In this document: piece after piece, positions 47,359 to 59,500 of the stretch
How the letters are laid out: every line of letters starts with the position of its first letter
Numbering within the stretch: the stretch's first letter is position 1
Assembly: GCA_030533445.1 (NCBI GenBank)
Contig: CM060065.1
Location: 18,276,474-18,340,473 of the forward strand
Reading direction: 5' to 3'
Source: Cyprinodon diabolis
Lineage: Eukaryota > Chordata > Actinopteri > Cyprinodontiformes > Cyprinodontidae
DNA: 64,000 bases
Notes under the pieces: generated by a model
Databases searched by the model: none
Told to the model about the DNA's origin: nothing
What the model saw: the letters and a program-made list of their open reading frames with translations, nothing else
Position numbers and translations under genes: made by a program

Positions 47359-47785
47359 CCTCCACCCATGAAAATGCTTGGTTTGGTCTTGATCTGCATA
47401 CTGATAAAGGCACACACAATACAATGTTTGTAAGCTCTGTGTTGAAATGTAAATGCATGACTTTGTACATTCTGGTTGGCATGAACAAGACAGTCTGCAA
47501 GATTTGCAAACTCTCTGAAGATCAGGCCATAACACTTTTTGAGAAGGTCTATGTGCCTTTCAGAACCAATGTACAATACTTTGGTCACAATAGGTCACAA
47601 ATTTAAATAAACCCAGGATAAATAATTTTCATATAACACCAGCCGTGCTTTCTAAATATTGAATAGTTTGAGTTGCTTTCCTGGATTCCTGTGGTTTCAG
47701 CACATACCTTTTCTTTATGTATAATTCCTTTTCCCTCTATCATCCTTTTAAATTGCATAAAACATCATCTTTATTATGTATTTTT

Positions 47786-48167
47786 CAGGGCTGAAAAAAT
47801 TTATCAGATAAATTGTGGTTATTGAAATAATCGACAACTAATTTAGTAATCCATTTATGGTTAACTGGAGTATAGAGAGCCTAAAACTTGCCTTTAGTTG
47901 ACAGAGCGACCCACCTTGAGCAGCAATTGTACCAAAATTGTATATGTTGTATATTTAAACATTTTGCATTTAGGATGTAAAATGTTTTTGTCTGTCAGTA
48001 TGCTGTATATAGAACACCTCAAGTGGATATTTTTTTGTTTCACCTGGTTTAATTTTGGTAAAATGTCTTCTCTAATGAATCTGTCGCTATCCAATTATTA
48101 ATCCATTAATGGAATAAATTATCAATAGAATAATAGATCTGCAAAATAATCGTTAATTGCAGCCCTA
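47786..48167. mobile_element. hAT-type MITE with 8-bp target duplication
   Basis: The element is 382 bp, starts CAGGGCTG and ends CAGCCCTA, with subterminal AATAATCG blocks near both ends. It is flanked by GTATTTTT (47778-47785) and ATATTTTT (48168-48175), matching at 7 of 8. I recognise the AATAATCG / CAGCCCT combination as a common teleost hAT MITE. Open frames of 60-70 codons on both strands inside it are chance. Confidence 0.82.
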
Positions 48168-48822
48168 ATATTTTTTTTCTTTGCATGTGTGGGCTACTTG
48201 GAGTGTTAACAAAACATTTGAGTGTATAACACTTTTATTTTACTGCTGTAGTTAAACTGGAAATTCAAAAGTTTAACATAACTAGTTAAAACTACATTAG
48301 ATTCAATGTGATCCTAAAGTAGGACTCATTAAGTATGGTTTGTGTTTCTGCAATGCCCCACGCATTGCTAAGTTTAGGATAAATACGGTTTTGAAATAAG
48401 CTGTAAAAGCGATTGAACTTGAATTTGCATTTTCAGATCATCAATCATTGTGGTTCAGTAGCAGGAGGCAGAGCTGACTGACTGAAATATATCTGAGTTC
48501 AACAAATACGTATAACTTAACTTAAATATTTTACATTCTAATCCTTTTATATTCTGTCACTGAGACCCTGGATATGTTACTCACTATTTGTTGGAGGTGG
48601 TAAAATGAGAAAATGTCTCCAGTAAACACAGATATCCTCTGCTGCTGGTTTTATATTGTTAGGCTCATCCAATGAAATAGTAGATCTATTTTGTTTGTAA
48701 AAAAAAAAAAACTTTCCATTTTATTGACAAAACATTTTTATACCAATACAGCCAAACATATCTAAAAGTTACCAATTCTGAATTTATTTTAGGAATATAG
48801 CAAAGATGACCTCAACAGAACT

Positions 48823-48856
48823 CTAGCTTTTTCCACCTCCATCTGGAAAAAGCTAG
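48823..48856. repeat. Perfect 13-bp inverted repeat
   Basis: Arms CTAGCTTTTTCCA and TGGAAAAAGCTAG flank an 8-base loop (CCTCCATC). It may be a transposon footprint or an RNA hairpin; nothing else around it decides. Confidence 0.75.
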
Positions 48857-49949
48857 TTTGTTAAGTATCTAATGAGTTTGTTTTCTATCTAGCGAGAAGA
48901 AAACAAAGCATACAACTGGATGCCTTTCAAAGAGGTAAATGATTGAATGTTTTCTTAATTGCACAGTATATTTTTATGGCATCTACAGTATCACCATTTG
49001 AAGGTTATTACTCAGTCTCATTAAAATATGTAGAATATTTTTTAGCTAATTTTAATTTTATAAAGTCATCCACAAACTATATAATTTCTAAATGCATTAA
49101 CAGATGAGTTTCATAAATATTCATGTAAAGGTTGTGGCCATGAAAAATTAAACAGAGCCACAGGAATTTGATTAAATCGACAGGAAAGCAGCGCGAGGCA
49201 AATTATCTTTCTCTAGGTGAAACATTTCAATGTTTGGAGCATTTGACGGCAGATCAAGAGGTCTGACTAAAATCTGAATACCTCCCGCTGAACTGCTTCA
49301 TATAAATGATTTCATATTTGCTTGTGAACTTTACCAAGCCTCAGCTGAGTAGTTTGGGAGGAAGGAAAGTATTCATGAATTTTTGACAAGATGTTGTAAA
49401 TAACAGGAAAATATTTGATTTCAGTATTTTTCATTCAAATATTCTTATTTATCCTGTTCTCCAACTTGTACATCACTATGTTTGCTTGTTTTTCTTAAGT
49501 GTTGGAAAGCTTTAAAATATGTACAATGCAAAACTTATATCTCCATTTGTACAATTTGCCCAGATTTAACGATGAATGAAAAATGAATGATTGAAAAGGA
49601 ATTTATTTCAGACAATTTCCAAAAATTTTGACAAACAACAATAAATAAATCAACAAAATACACACAAAAATAGACCAGTTAACATCAAACTAAACAAAAC
49701 TGCAATTTCCAAACCACGTAAATTCACCTGAACATACATAGAAACTAAACCCTCAGTATATACAGCCAGAGAAATGACATCGATTAATGTAAATTGCCTG
49801 AAAAGGGGTTAGAAGTAAAGCATATTTTTCATACCGCCTATCCCTCTAATTGCACTTAAATTAACATAAAGTAGAGGAAACTTCCTGTTAAACTTCTATG
49901 TTTTTTTTAATCCAATATTCACACACCAAAGGAAAAGAAAAAGAAAAAT

Positions 49950-50095
49950 ATGCATATATACACAATTATATACATATATACACACACATATATAAATATA
50001 TACATCTACATACATGTATGTATGTATGTAGATGTATATATACACATACATACATGTAAACGTACAAATACATACCTACACAAACACATCAGGCC
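49950..50095. repeat. ACATAT-type simple repeat containing a 20-bp hairpin
   Basis: The tract alternates TATACACA, ACATACAT and GTATGTATG. Positions 49996-50015 and 50022-50041 are perfect inverted copies with a 6-base spacer. Low-complexity tracts readily make such symmetry. Confidence 0.85.
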
Positions 50096-51544
50096 AAAAT
50101 CAAATTTCACACCGTTGTATATTGGCACTTAGAGTACTGGGATCCCCCAGCACCCCTGTCCCTCCACCCGCTCCCCCTACCAGTTCCACCTCGCATGCCA
50201 CAGCGCCATTCTGAGATGTCAACTTTTAAATCTCCCTGGCTACATTTTCCACGACCTTCACAAAACAGTGGTCATTTCAGGCCCTGTAGCAGTTCTTCAT
50301 TATTTTGACAACAAAAACTGGGAGCACAAAGTATTGTGTTCCTTCTTTCAAGGCCCTGGTATTTCACTTTCCACGTGTCAATTATCAGGTCGTTTAATGT
50401 CTGTCTTTCTGCACATAGCACAAACGATCTAGAAATAAGTAGAAATTTCATAAATTAAATGTATTTACCTTTAATTTGAGCTGGTAAATATGATGATTTG
50501 CCAATAGAATGAGTATTTTTACTCTTAGCATAAGATAAATAGATAATATGCACTTGAAAAAAGACATTTTCTTATTTTAAATGTATTTTTTTTTTATTCC
50601 ACTTGCAAACTGTCTTACTTACCTCAATTCAAGAAAAAAATGCAATTACTTTAAGAGAAAATGACTTAAATTAAAATTAAATTAGATTTAAATGTTACAA
50701 TGCAGTCGTCTGTCTCCAAAAAGTAAAAAAGGAATAAATGAATGAAAGATCTAGAAGAGGTCAAAGCTGAATCTACAGAAGGTGGCTCTGAAATAGCAGT
50801 TTTTTGGTGAAAGAAAAGATTTTTTATGATAAAATGTGGAAATAGTTCAGCAGTACCATATTTAACTACAGGTGGAGAGGGCACAGGTTTGGTCTGAATG
50901 TCCCCCGTCTAACTTTGCATAAATATTCAATTTCAGATGCTTTCTGTCTATAGTTTTACTTAATACTTAACAAGTTTATTGGTTAAAAAGCTTTTTTCTA
51001 CAATCTAGCTTCACATAACAGATTGCCTTTTTGTATATTAACGTTTTGTTTATTCTATTCAATAAAACATGATTATAAAACAGCGACAAACATGTGTTTC
51101 ACTTATAATGCTCTTGTACTTTAATTAAGCTTTATAATGTTTGACTGCCTTTTCCCTTATAGTAGATTCAGTACAAGTCAATTGAAAATCAGCAATACAA
51201 ACAATCTATCCTGATCTGTTTGCTTCATACATCAGGTGAACACCATATCAGGAAATTGCTGTCTGTAAATGGATGAACTAACTATAACACAGAAAAAAAA
51301 AAGATCTGAACATCTATAACTTTTTATTTATAGAAAAACAAATGAGGGCAAATTGAATCACCTTGAAATCACCCAAATAGATCTTGTCAATTGAAAATTT
51401 TACTTTTAACATTTTTAATGATTGTGAGACAAGTAGCTCATTTGAAGAGTATTTGAAAGATGAAATCTTTCAAATCTGACGCACAGTTTCAGTGTTACAA
51501 CTGATAAAATAATTGCAGTCTGTGGTTCTACACTAGGCTATGAT

Positions 51545-51716
51545 GTAATTGAGCAATGCATGAAAAAAAAAGAACTATGAACTACTTCATTTTTTGTAAC
51601 TGAACTTAGTTCAAAATTTTGAATTATGAACTATGAACTGAACTAGTTCATTTTAAAATGTGTGAACTGAACTTTGAACTAGTTAACGTAGAAAGAGAAC
51701 TTTCCCAACACTGTCT
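51545..51716. mobile_element. MITE-like fragment with GAAC repeats
   Basis: The segment is built of GAACTATGAACT, ACTGAACTAGTTCA and related words. It ends TTTCCCAACACTG, whose complement CAGTGTTGGGAAA is a typical hAT terminus in fish. The opposite terminus was not found, so this is probably a truncated copy. Confidence 0.5.
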
Positions 51717-51875
51717 ACTATACCTTTAAGACAGCAAGATGAATCTACTAAATGTAGTTTAGAAAATATTTACAGGTTTTTGAGATTAAGCTTTTAGTAA
51801 GTTCTAGAAAACCAACACAAATGCAAATCATTCTGGTTTATCGTTAACTTTATGTCAAAGGTAAGCTTTGAGCTA

Positions 51876-51947
51876 GGGGGCAAAGCTCAGTGAAAGAGCA
51901 CTTGAGTGCAGATCAGGAGTTCTGGAGTGCAAGTCTGAATGCCCCCT
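51876..51947 (+). pseudogene. tRNA-Cys(GCA)-like pseudogene
   Basis: The 72-base segment has the length of tRNA-Cys. The acceptor stem pairs perfectly (GGGGGCA with TGCCCCC), the D stem pairs (GCTC with GAGC), and the anticodon stem pairs 5 of 5 (one wobble) around a loop with anticodon GCA. The T stem has two mismatches and the T loop reads TGCAAGT in place of TTCAAAT, which damages the internal promoter B box. No T run terminates it nearby. Probably a tRNA pseudogene, possibly a degraded tRNA-derived repeat. Confidence 0.6.
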
Positions 51948-51949
51948 GA

Positions 51950-54900
51950 GAGCAATTAAATTTAACAAAAGGTTAACACTTTTTACAACAAGCTTGCATT
52001 AAACTACAGCTGGCTGTGCTGGACTATACATTTCTGATCAAACTTTTTGTCTTTCCATTTAATCTAAACTATGGAACTGGCTTGTACTCGGTTGTTTGAT
52101 CTTTATAATGTATACATTTGTATTTATAACCAAATTAATTGTCACAAACGTTATTTTTCAAGAACTGTGTCTCTTAGATAAATGTTAATTCAAAATTTTA
52201 AAATACAACCAGCTAAAATTTAACTTTAGAAATATATTTTCCTCCCTTGTTGAAGTTCCCTAAAAAATAGTGAATGGGAATCATGACAAATTGAAACTCT
52301 CAACTGTTGTAGAGAAAGCTGGCTTCAGATTTTTATTTCAGCCCTGGATGAAAAATGTTGTTGTTGTTTTTTCGGGAATGCTACAGCATCTCTATTTGTT
52401 ATCACTGCTTCTAATTTGAGCTTTTATGTCCAAATGATATCATTTCTTTCTGTCTTATTGTTCTTTTCATTCCAAATCTTTTAATTCCAAATCACTGCAA
52501 GTCTTCCTTCCATTCTACTTGATAAGTGAACTGTGAGGTTATTATAAACAGAAACAGGTGGACTTGAATAACCTTGTGGGACTAATAAGGCACTAGTTGA
52601 GCCTTATTGCTCTCATCTTCACTCTTAATTATCATTTGAAGCCAAATTAGAAATCTTGTTTGCTGACAGGTTAATCCTGGGTTTAAAGGGGACTGCAGGT
52701 GCTTTATAGGTCACAGTTTGTTGTGATGAGAGGCGACATGTTGGATCCTAATTTGATGGCTGTGCAAGAGAGCAGCAGGTGAATTGTAAGACCTTCATTT
52801 TACAGAGAGGGTGTTGATTTCTATGAACATATGCAAACTAATTTATTATTCATTTAAGTCTTGTTTGCTTCCCTTTTTCATATGCACTTTAGAGCTTATA
52901 AAGGTTTATTATTAGGTTTTGATCACCAGAGACAGTCGATTTGTACAATGGTATCATAGTTTTACAGAATTGTTGTTCCTGAGCTGCCACAATGTGTTCT
53001 GCCTGAGCGCATTTACTGCATCAATATCAGACCAACAACTTGCTATCTCATTTTCCGCCCTGGTCCCGACCTCTGTTTTCAGTGTGCTGACCATGTCCTA
53101 TTGCACATTACAGAAGTTGATAGTCTTACCAGCAAAGCTGCTGCCAGCATTTTTCTGTGGACTGAAATTTCTAGGTCACAGAAATCTCTGCCTCGCTAGG
53201 AAAAAAAAAAGAGCAGGTTAGGAGAAAAATCTCAGTAAACTCTAAACATTTATTTATTTACCTATTTTAAATTGTTTATTCTTTAATTTTTTTAACAACA
53301 GTATTAATGAAAGCCAAAACAATAGTAATAACTATTTATGTCAATTTAAATAATGAGTTAATGATTTATGCAAAGGGGACAAACGCATCCAATCTGAATT
53401 TCAATTTAAGGTTCACATGTCTGTGTATTTTGCTCTTGTTATGATAGTATTTTTCCTGATGTAATTTATTACATTAATGTGAGAATGTGATGCACGATAT
53501 ATAACGAGTTTTTGTTTCTTTATATCTATATCACCTGTGCTTCTCTGCAAAAGGCTTCCTTGTAACACTGGCTTCTAACAAGTTCCAAGCTGTCAACATA
53601 CTGTTGTGCAGCGCCATGATGATGAAGAAGAAAATATATTTTTTTCCCAAACCCTGACAGCAGCCTGAAAAACTACACAAACAATGTTGCTCCACACTGT
53701 CAGAGGGCTTTGATCAGAGCTGTCAGTCACCGCTCAGAGAGTCATGCCTTCTGTGTTGTTGGAACTTGGTCCACCAAGAACCACGAAACGCTCCTCTTCC
53801 CAGCCAGACTTGTTTTGGAGGACTGGAAGCGTAATCACAAACACAATAATCACCTTTGATATGCAAGTATGTGAGCGGTTGGCTCCACAATCTGCAATGC
53901 CATAAGAACATAAAACAGCAGCACAAGTTTGTTTTTGTTTAGACAAACAGCCGTCATCTGTTTCACAGAGCATTGCTGTAATGCAAAAGTGTTTGCTCCA
54001 TCATCCAGTTCATTGAGGGTTTTGATTAACTTGTAGTATTTAATATTTCGGAGCTAAGGATCCAAACTGTTTCTAAAAATATCAGTTCAAACTCATGAGG
54101 TCATTGAACTCTAAAATAACCACAATCCAATACTGACTTGAAATAAGTCCTTTATTGCTGCTCAATATTCAACAGTCAAATGTTACAGATATCAGTCTTA
54201 ATAATGTGAAAGCCGCTGAGATGGCACCAACTCGGCCAATAATTGGAAGTCAACTTAGAGAGCAATGGAAACATGTTCTATAAAATTATAAGTCATGCCT
54301 CTCAATATGGCGATCCAGTAAAAAAGTCAATTGTTAGGACAAGAGCACTTACCTAACTGGGTGACTGCTGTTTGGTTGTGTTTGGGGAGGATTTTTTAGA
54401 GTTTGCTCTAATCCTGTAGTTTTGTGGAAATCAACTTAATAGTTCAGCAAACTAAGACATTTTAGACAATTTAATGCTCCCAACTTCGTGGGAAAAGTTG
54501 GATGAAAATTCAACCCTTTTCAAACTTAAAAGTAAGGTCCAAAAAGACCAATATCAGTGTCTAACCACATAAATGTGCTTCAGAAAGAATGTTAAAAATC
54601 ATCTGACTTTCTCTTATTACCACAACAACAGACTCCAGTGTACTTAAAGGAGACTTTATGTAAAAGTCCAACAAGAAAGTGGCCCTGACTTCGAAGTGCA
54701 GGAGAATGATAAATGGCCTTCACAATATTTTATAAAGAAGAATATGAGAAGTGTGTTACATTTGGCCCTGATGCATTACGTTTTAACCAAACCACTCACT
54801 TCTGCACTTCTAAAAGGTTACTGCCTCCTTTACACATTTAATGAGGTTTTTTGTTTTTTTTTCAATTGTTTTCAAAATAGTTGAACTTCAGCCAGCTTAA

Positions 54901-55600
54901 ATGGAAGGGCTTTGTTGTAAAATAAGTGGTGAATACAAATGCAAATCACTCTCTTTAGATTTTAACTGAAGAATAAGTAATAAAAAACTTTTTTTCTTAA
55001 ATTTCACAAATAGAAAACAGATTAGTGTTGGTCTTAAATACAATCAAAATAGCGTAGCAAGATTTTGAATATGCAAAAATACTGTGGATCATCCAAAATG
55101 GTGAGATTGCATTTTTTTAGTGCTAGCATCATTCCTAAAAAAACAACACAGAGAAAACCTTACCGCATTATCTAAACGTAGTTGTTGTCCTTCTTTATAC
55201 CTGCCATGCATCATTAAGTAATTGCTGGACAGGTTCATAAAAGTGACCAAAGGGTGCTTTACATGAGGTTTACTTTGCTGCTTGGATCCATGCGTGGTAA
55301 TGATCCAGATCAATCAGCAACTGCTGACTCATCATTCACCCTTCGTCCATGCTGTCTCTGGTTAAGCTAACTGGCCCCATTTTGACCATTAAATTGTCAT
55401 GTGTTATGAGTCAGACTCTGGTGCTTGGCAACAAATGTTTGGCAGGATGTTTGAAGAATGACAGGTACAGAGCATGGTCTGCTGCACACCGAAAGCAGTC
55501 ATTACTGCTGACAAGCAGCACCTATCTTCCTCGTTAGGGTTGAATCTCCAAAGCACAGTTCAACTCAGTCAGCCTTTTATTTTTAATAAGTGGACTGTAA
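51950..55600. other. Gene-free stretch
   Basis: No gene or named repeat was recognised; only chance-length open frames. Confidence 0.5.
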
Positions 55601-55603
55601 ATC

Positions 55604-55713
<110 letters not shown>

Positions 55714-56126
55714 CTGGGTCAAAATACTACTAACATTCCCCTCCCATGATACTTTAGTGTGCTATGTATCTTTTGTACTGCATAATAGCCAGCAGCAAAA
55801 AGGGAAGTATTTGGCGTGTCTCCAGACGAATTACTGCCTATTCCTGTTCTTTGGAAATTCTCTCAAGTTTCTTCAGATTTGATGGCCGTCAATCTTGGAA
55901 CGTTCCCTTTGTTTCACCCCACAGATGTCTAATAGAGTTCAAGTTAGTGCTTGGTGCGGGGGAGTCTATAATGTCACTATACATGATTATATACATTGGA
56001 GGAGTTCTTTACCAGCAGTGTAAATGTTTTGGTTTATCCTCATCCTGGGAGACAAAATTATGATCCAGATCCATTTTTAATCCTGACTGCTTTAGTTTGT
56101 CTTTGAAGCTTTTCACATATCTTCCC

Positions 56127-56532
56127 TAGAGGTGAGTATTGGCATGAGTGTTGCGATTCGATACATGTCGCGATACTTGGGTCACGATACGATATTATCA
56201 CGATATTTTCCCCAGCTATCAAAATCAAATGATGAGATAAAACAGCAAGTTCTGTATATTTTGATCAGAAGATATTGATTAGGTATTATTATCCATGTTG
56301 TTTGGGGTTTTCTTCCACTGTGACTGCCTCAAATACAGATTTGGTGCTGCACGCACAGTTAAAGGGCTCCACAGCGCTTTCTGCCAGAGTGGTGGTGCAA
56401 AGGTAGCCCATCAATGTTTTATGTAACCATATTTATTTTTTTAAATCGATACTAAGAAGTGAAAGATCAATATTATATTGGGCAGCCGAATATCACTATA
56501 TATCGCCAAAACGATTATTTCCCACACCCCTA
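56127..56532. mobile_element. hAT-type MITE with perfect 8-bp target duplication
   Basis: The element is 406 bp. Left terminus TAGAGGTGAGTATTGG and the reverse complement of the right terminus TAGGGGTGTGGGAAAT are imperfect inverted repeats. Subterminal ACGATACGATATTATCACGA on the left and TATCACTATATATCG on the right are typical of a fish MITE family. It is flanked on both sides by ATCTTCCC (56119-56126 and 56533-56540), an exact 8-bp duplication. Confidence 0.85.
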
Positions 56533-56540
56533 ATCTTCCC

Positions 56541-59500
56541 AGTATGCCCAAACCCTCATCAGAATACTCTCAAACTTCCGCCTGGCACAAAAGTCTCTTC
56601 TTTTTATAAAACTAATCCTCCTATTACATTGTTTTATTGGCATTTAAGAAAAGCAAAGTGCCTACCTTAATAAAAAAACAAGTTTAATAAATGTAATTAT
56701 AAATCTGTCAGGGGTTTGAATTATTTTTCATTGACAAGCCTGTTTAAACTTGATCAAACAAGTGTTAAGCATATCAGGTTAAGGAACTTCATAGCACAAT
56801 GGTGGCTTGTGCTACGGCTCAGTGAGAAGGTCAGCTCTCCAGGGCACCGATACATTCAACCCTGGTAGTTTTTGTTTTCTTTGTAGTGCAAAGTAAAATA
56901 ATGCAGGCTTGGCAAATAACATTAGGACGTTAAAAATTCTTCTGGTTATATAATAGCCCTGGAAAATATATATATAGAAAAAATACTGACATTATCTTAG
57001 GAGGCTAATATTTTTCTCCTCCTATTTGCAGCCACTCTTTGGATTGAAAGCTTCTAACTTTTGTTTTTATGTGTACAAACAGATATAAGCTTAGGGATTT
57101 GAAATGAAACATAAGTAACAATTCCCATTAAACAAATGAAGTCACTCATGCCTTGCCCATAGTCAAAACTGCAACCGTGAGCTTGATTTTATGTAAAAGT
57201 GGTGGTTTTCCCCAACACTCTGGCTGTCATATGCTCACATCTGTAAGTCTGAGCTTAGGCTTTGCAAACCAAATCAGTATTTGCTTAGAGAATCAAACAA
57301 AGCATGACACCCATTGCTTTCCATATTTCTTGGGCAGCCGTTCACCTGAAAGTTGTAAATTCTTTATATCATTCATTCACTTAGAAACTACAACCCCTCA
57401 CTTTCTAAAAGTAGGGGAAAGCACACATCATCACAGGAAGAAATTGCTTGAGACAATAACGCTAGAGCAGCATCTGGGGTTTTTAATCTGTTAGATATCT
57501 ACAGTAGTGACAATGTTTTTTTCTTAGATCAATGCATCTTTCCATATTTTTAAAAGTGTCAGCGGTAATTTCCCTAAATTATAGCAAATGGCTTGTGATT
57601 AACATTCTTATAAATGAAGTGTCATTGATGCAGCACTAAGTCTGCTTCAGTTCCCCTTGGTGCTTCGCAAGAAAATTTTCTCCATGATAAACTCCTTTCA
57701 CAGTCTCCTCTTTAATCTTTTTTTTCCTCATCTACAAAGAATACATTTGTTTGTTGAGGCCGATGTAGAAATTAAGTAAAAAGGAACGCATTTAGCAGGA
57801 TGACAGGGCTCAGATGTCAGTGTTACAAAGGTAGCGTGGTGGAGAGATGGAGGGTGAGGGGTCAGGGAAGCAGAGAGACAATGGCCAACAGCTGGGAATG
57901 GGGGAGATTGAGGGGAGGCAGGCAGGTGGAAAACGGAGCGCCGGAGCAGAAAGGATGTTAATGTGGGAAGGAAGGCTGTTCCTTCCTAACAAGAGAAAAG
58001 CATTCCTCCTCTTACTGTTGGCTATCACGTTGCAGTGTGAAAGAGGCCCGAGAAAAACGAATGGAAGGACTTTAACGTCACCATATAAGGTCAAGTCTGG
58101 AAGACCTGGACAAATAAAAATCACTTCTGTTCTTTTAGTTTTGTCAGTATCTTTCTGAAGCCTATCAAATACCTGACACATTGTATTTGGAGCAAAACAA
58201 AGTCAAAGAAAAACCTGTTTATGCTTCCAATTCCCTTTGGACTATTAGAAGAACTTGCTTCTAAAATCTGCATGCTGAACTTTTCTGCTCTGTGGGGATA
58301 GTACTGCTAACAATAAAGAAGTCATGATCCAATATAAATGTAAATGCAATCAATCTATGCTAAAATCTGCCAAGGCACAACATTGAAAAGCGATGTTCTG
58401 CCCCAATGTGTTTCATTCTGACAGTAAATCCTGTCATGTAAAATGGGATCATAAGACTTTTTGTTGTGGGCCGTGTATTCGAGATCATATCCAACCATTA
58501 AAGACAAAAATAGAACTGAAATGAACAGTTTTCTGAGCTCTAGTTGTTCTGATTAAAGCACCAAGTTATCATTCAATTTGTTGTTACAGAAACATAGAAA
58601 TTGGTCTTGTTAACTTTCAATAGTGAACATTTTAAGAGAATGAAAGAGGCAGCGTGGCTCTACATACTGCTCTCCCACAAATGTCACCTATCAACATGTC
58701 TTGACACTGAGTTGCTTCCTAACTGTTACAAACAGCCTCATTAATATGCAGAAGCTTAGATATCAAATTGCACGTTTGAAACATGTTGCTTATGTGAGTT
58801 TTTGAAAGTAATAAGATTTGGTTTCACAGCAAAGGGGATCTGATCAGAGCTACGTTTTACTGTTTTAAGAGCTGCGGGGAAAATCTCAAAAAATAAAATG
58901 TAGTCAATTCTTTGCAAAATAGCTCAAAATTAGTCATATTGGCTTTGAAAGCAGTTGTAAAAATCTATGTTCAAATATTGGCACAGATTTAGAATAGAAT
59001 AGAAAATATCTTGATTGTCCCACATTGGGGTTATAGTGGAAGTGGTCACACAATATGCACCTTATAGTGTATTAAAATAACAGAAAAATAAAACAGTATT
59101 GCACTGAACAGGGTTTCTACAAAAAATACTCTGTATCTGGAGAATAAAAAAAATCAATAACAGCTGTGAACAATTTTATAGTATTTGTTTTATGAAAAAT
59201 GGCAGCAAAAACAGATTAATATGGTTAGAAACTTCAGCACAGTTGGACTTGTCTCTCCATTATCTCTAAGGAACCCCCTTGTGCCTCTTGAAGAGCTTTC
59301 CCACAGCACAACGCTCTCATTGCGATGGTTGAACAAAATAATCTAGCTTTCAGGTAGATGTGCAGTGTTGGTCTCCCCTTACCTTGTTTTTAATGAAAAG
59401 TGTCAGTTTAGGTTTCTTTGTAGCTTTAGTTTTGCTATAACTCGATTATGAAAAAAAAATGAATGAAAGGTTTTGCAAGGGACTGTACTTTTTTGTAATA

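Larger units (their letters stand above)
48180..51540. other. Gene-free stretch
   Basis: No gene was recognised. It contains two hairpins (48823 and 49996), an ACATAT-rich simple repeat, and a less AT-biased stretch (49130-49350) that might be a conserved element. Confidence 0.5.

Noticed and set aside
47346..47606. Open frame of 86 codons with several cysteines
   Set aside because: It begins inside a MITE, has no homology I can recognise and overlaps open frames on the other strand.
56790..56870. tRNA-like words (GGCTCAGTGAGAAGGTCAGC) near 56.8 kb
   Set aside because: The stems do not pair and no anticodon arm can be built; at most a very old SINE head.
57810..58181. Open frames over 100 codons on both strands
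   Set aside because: No domain, no splice support, and the two strands shadow each other in GC-richer DNA; most likely chance.
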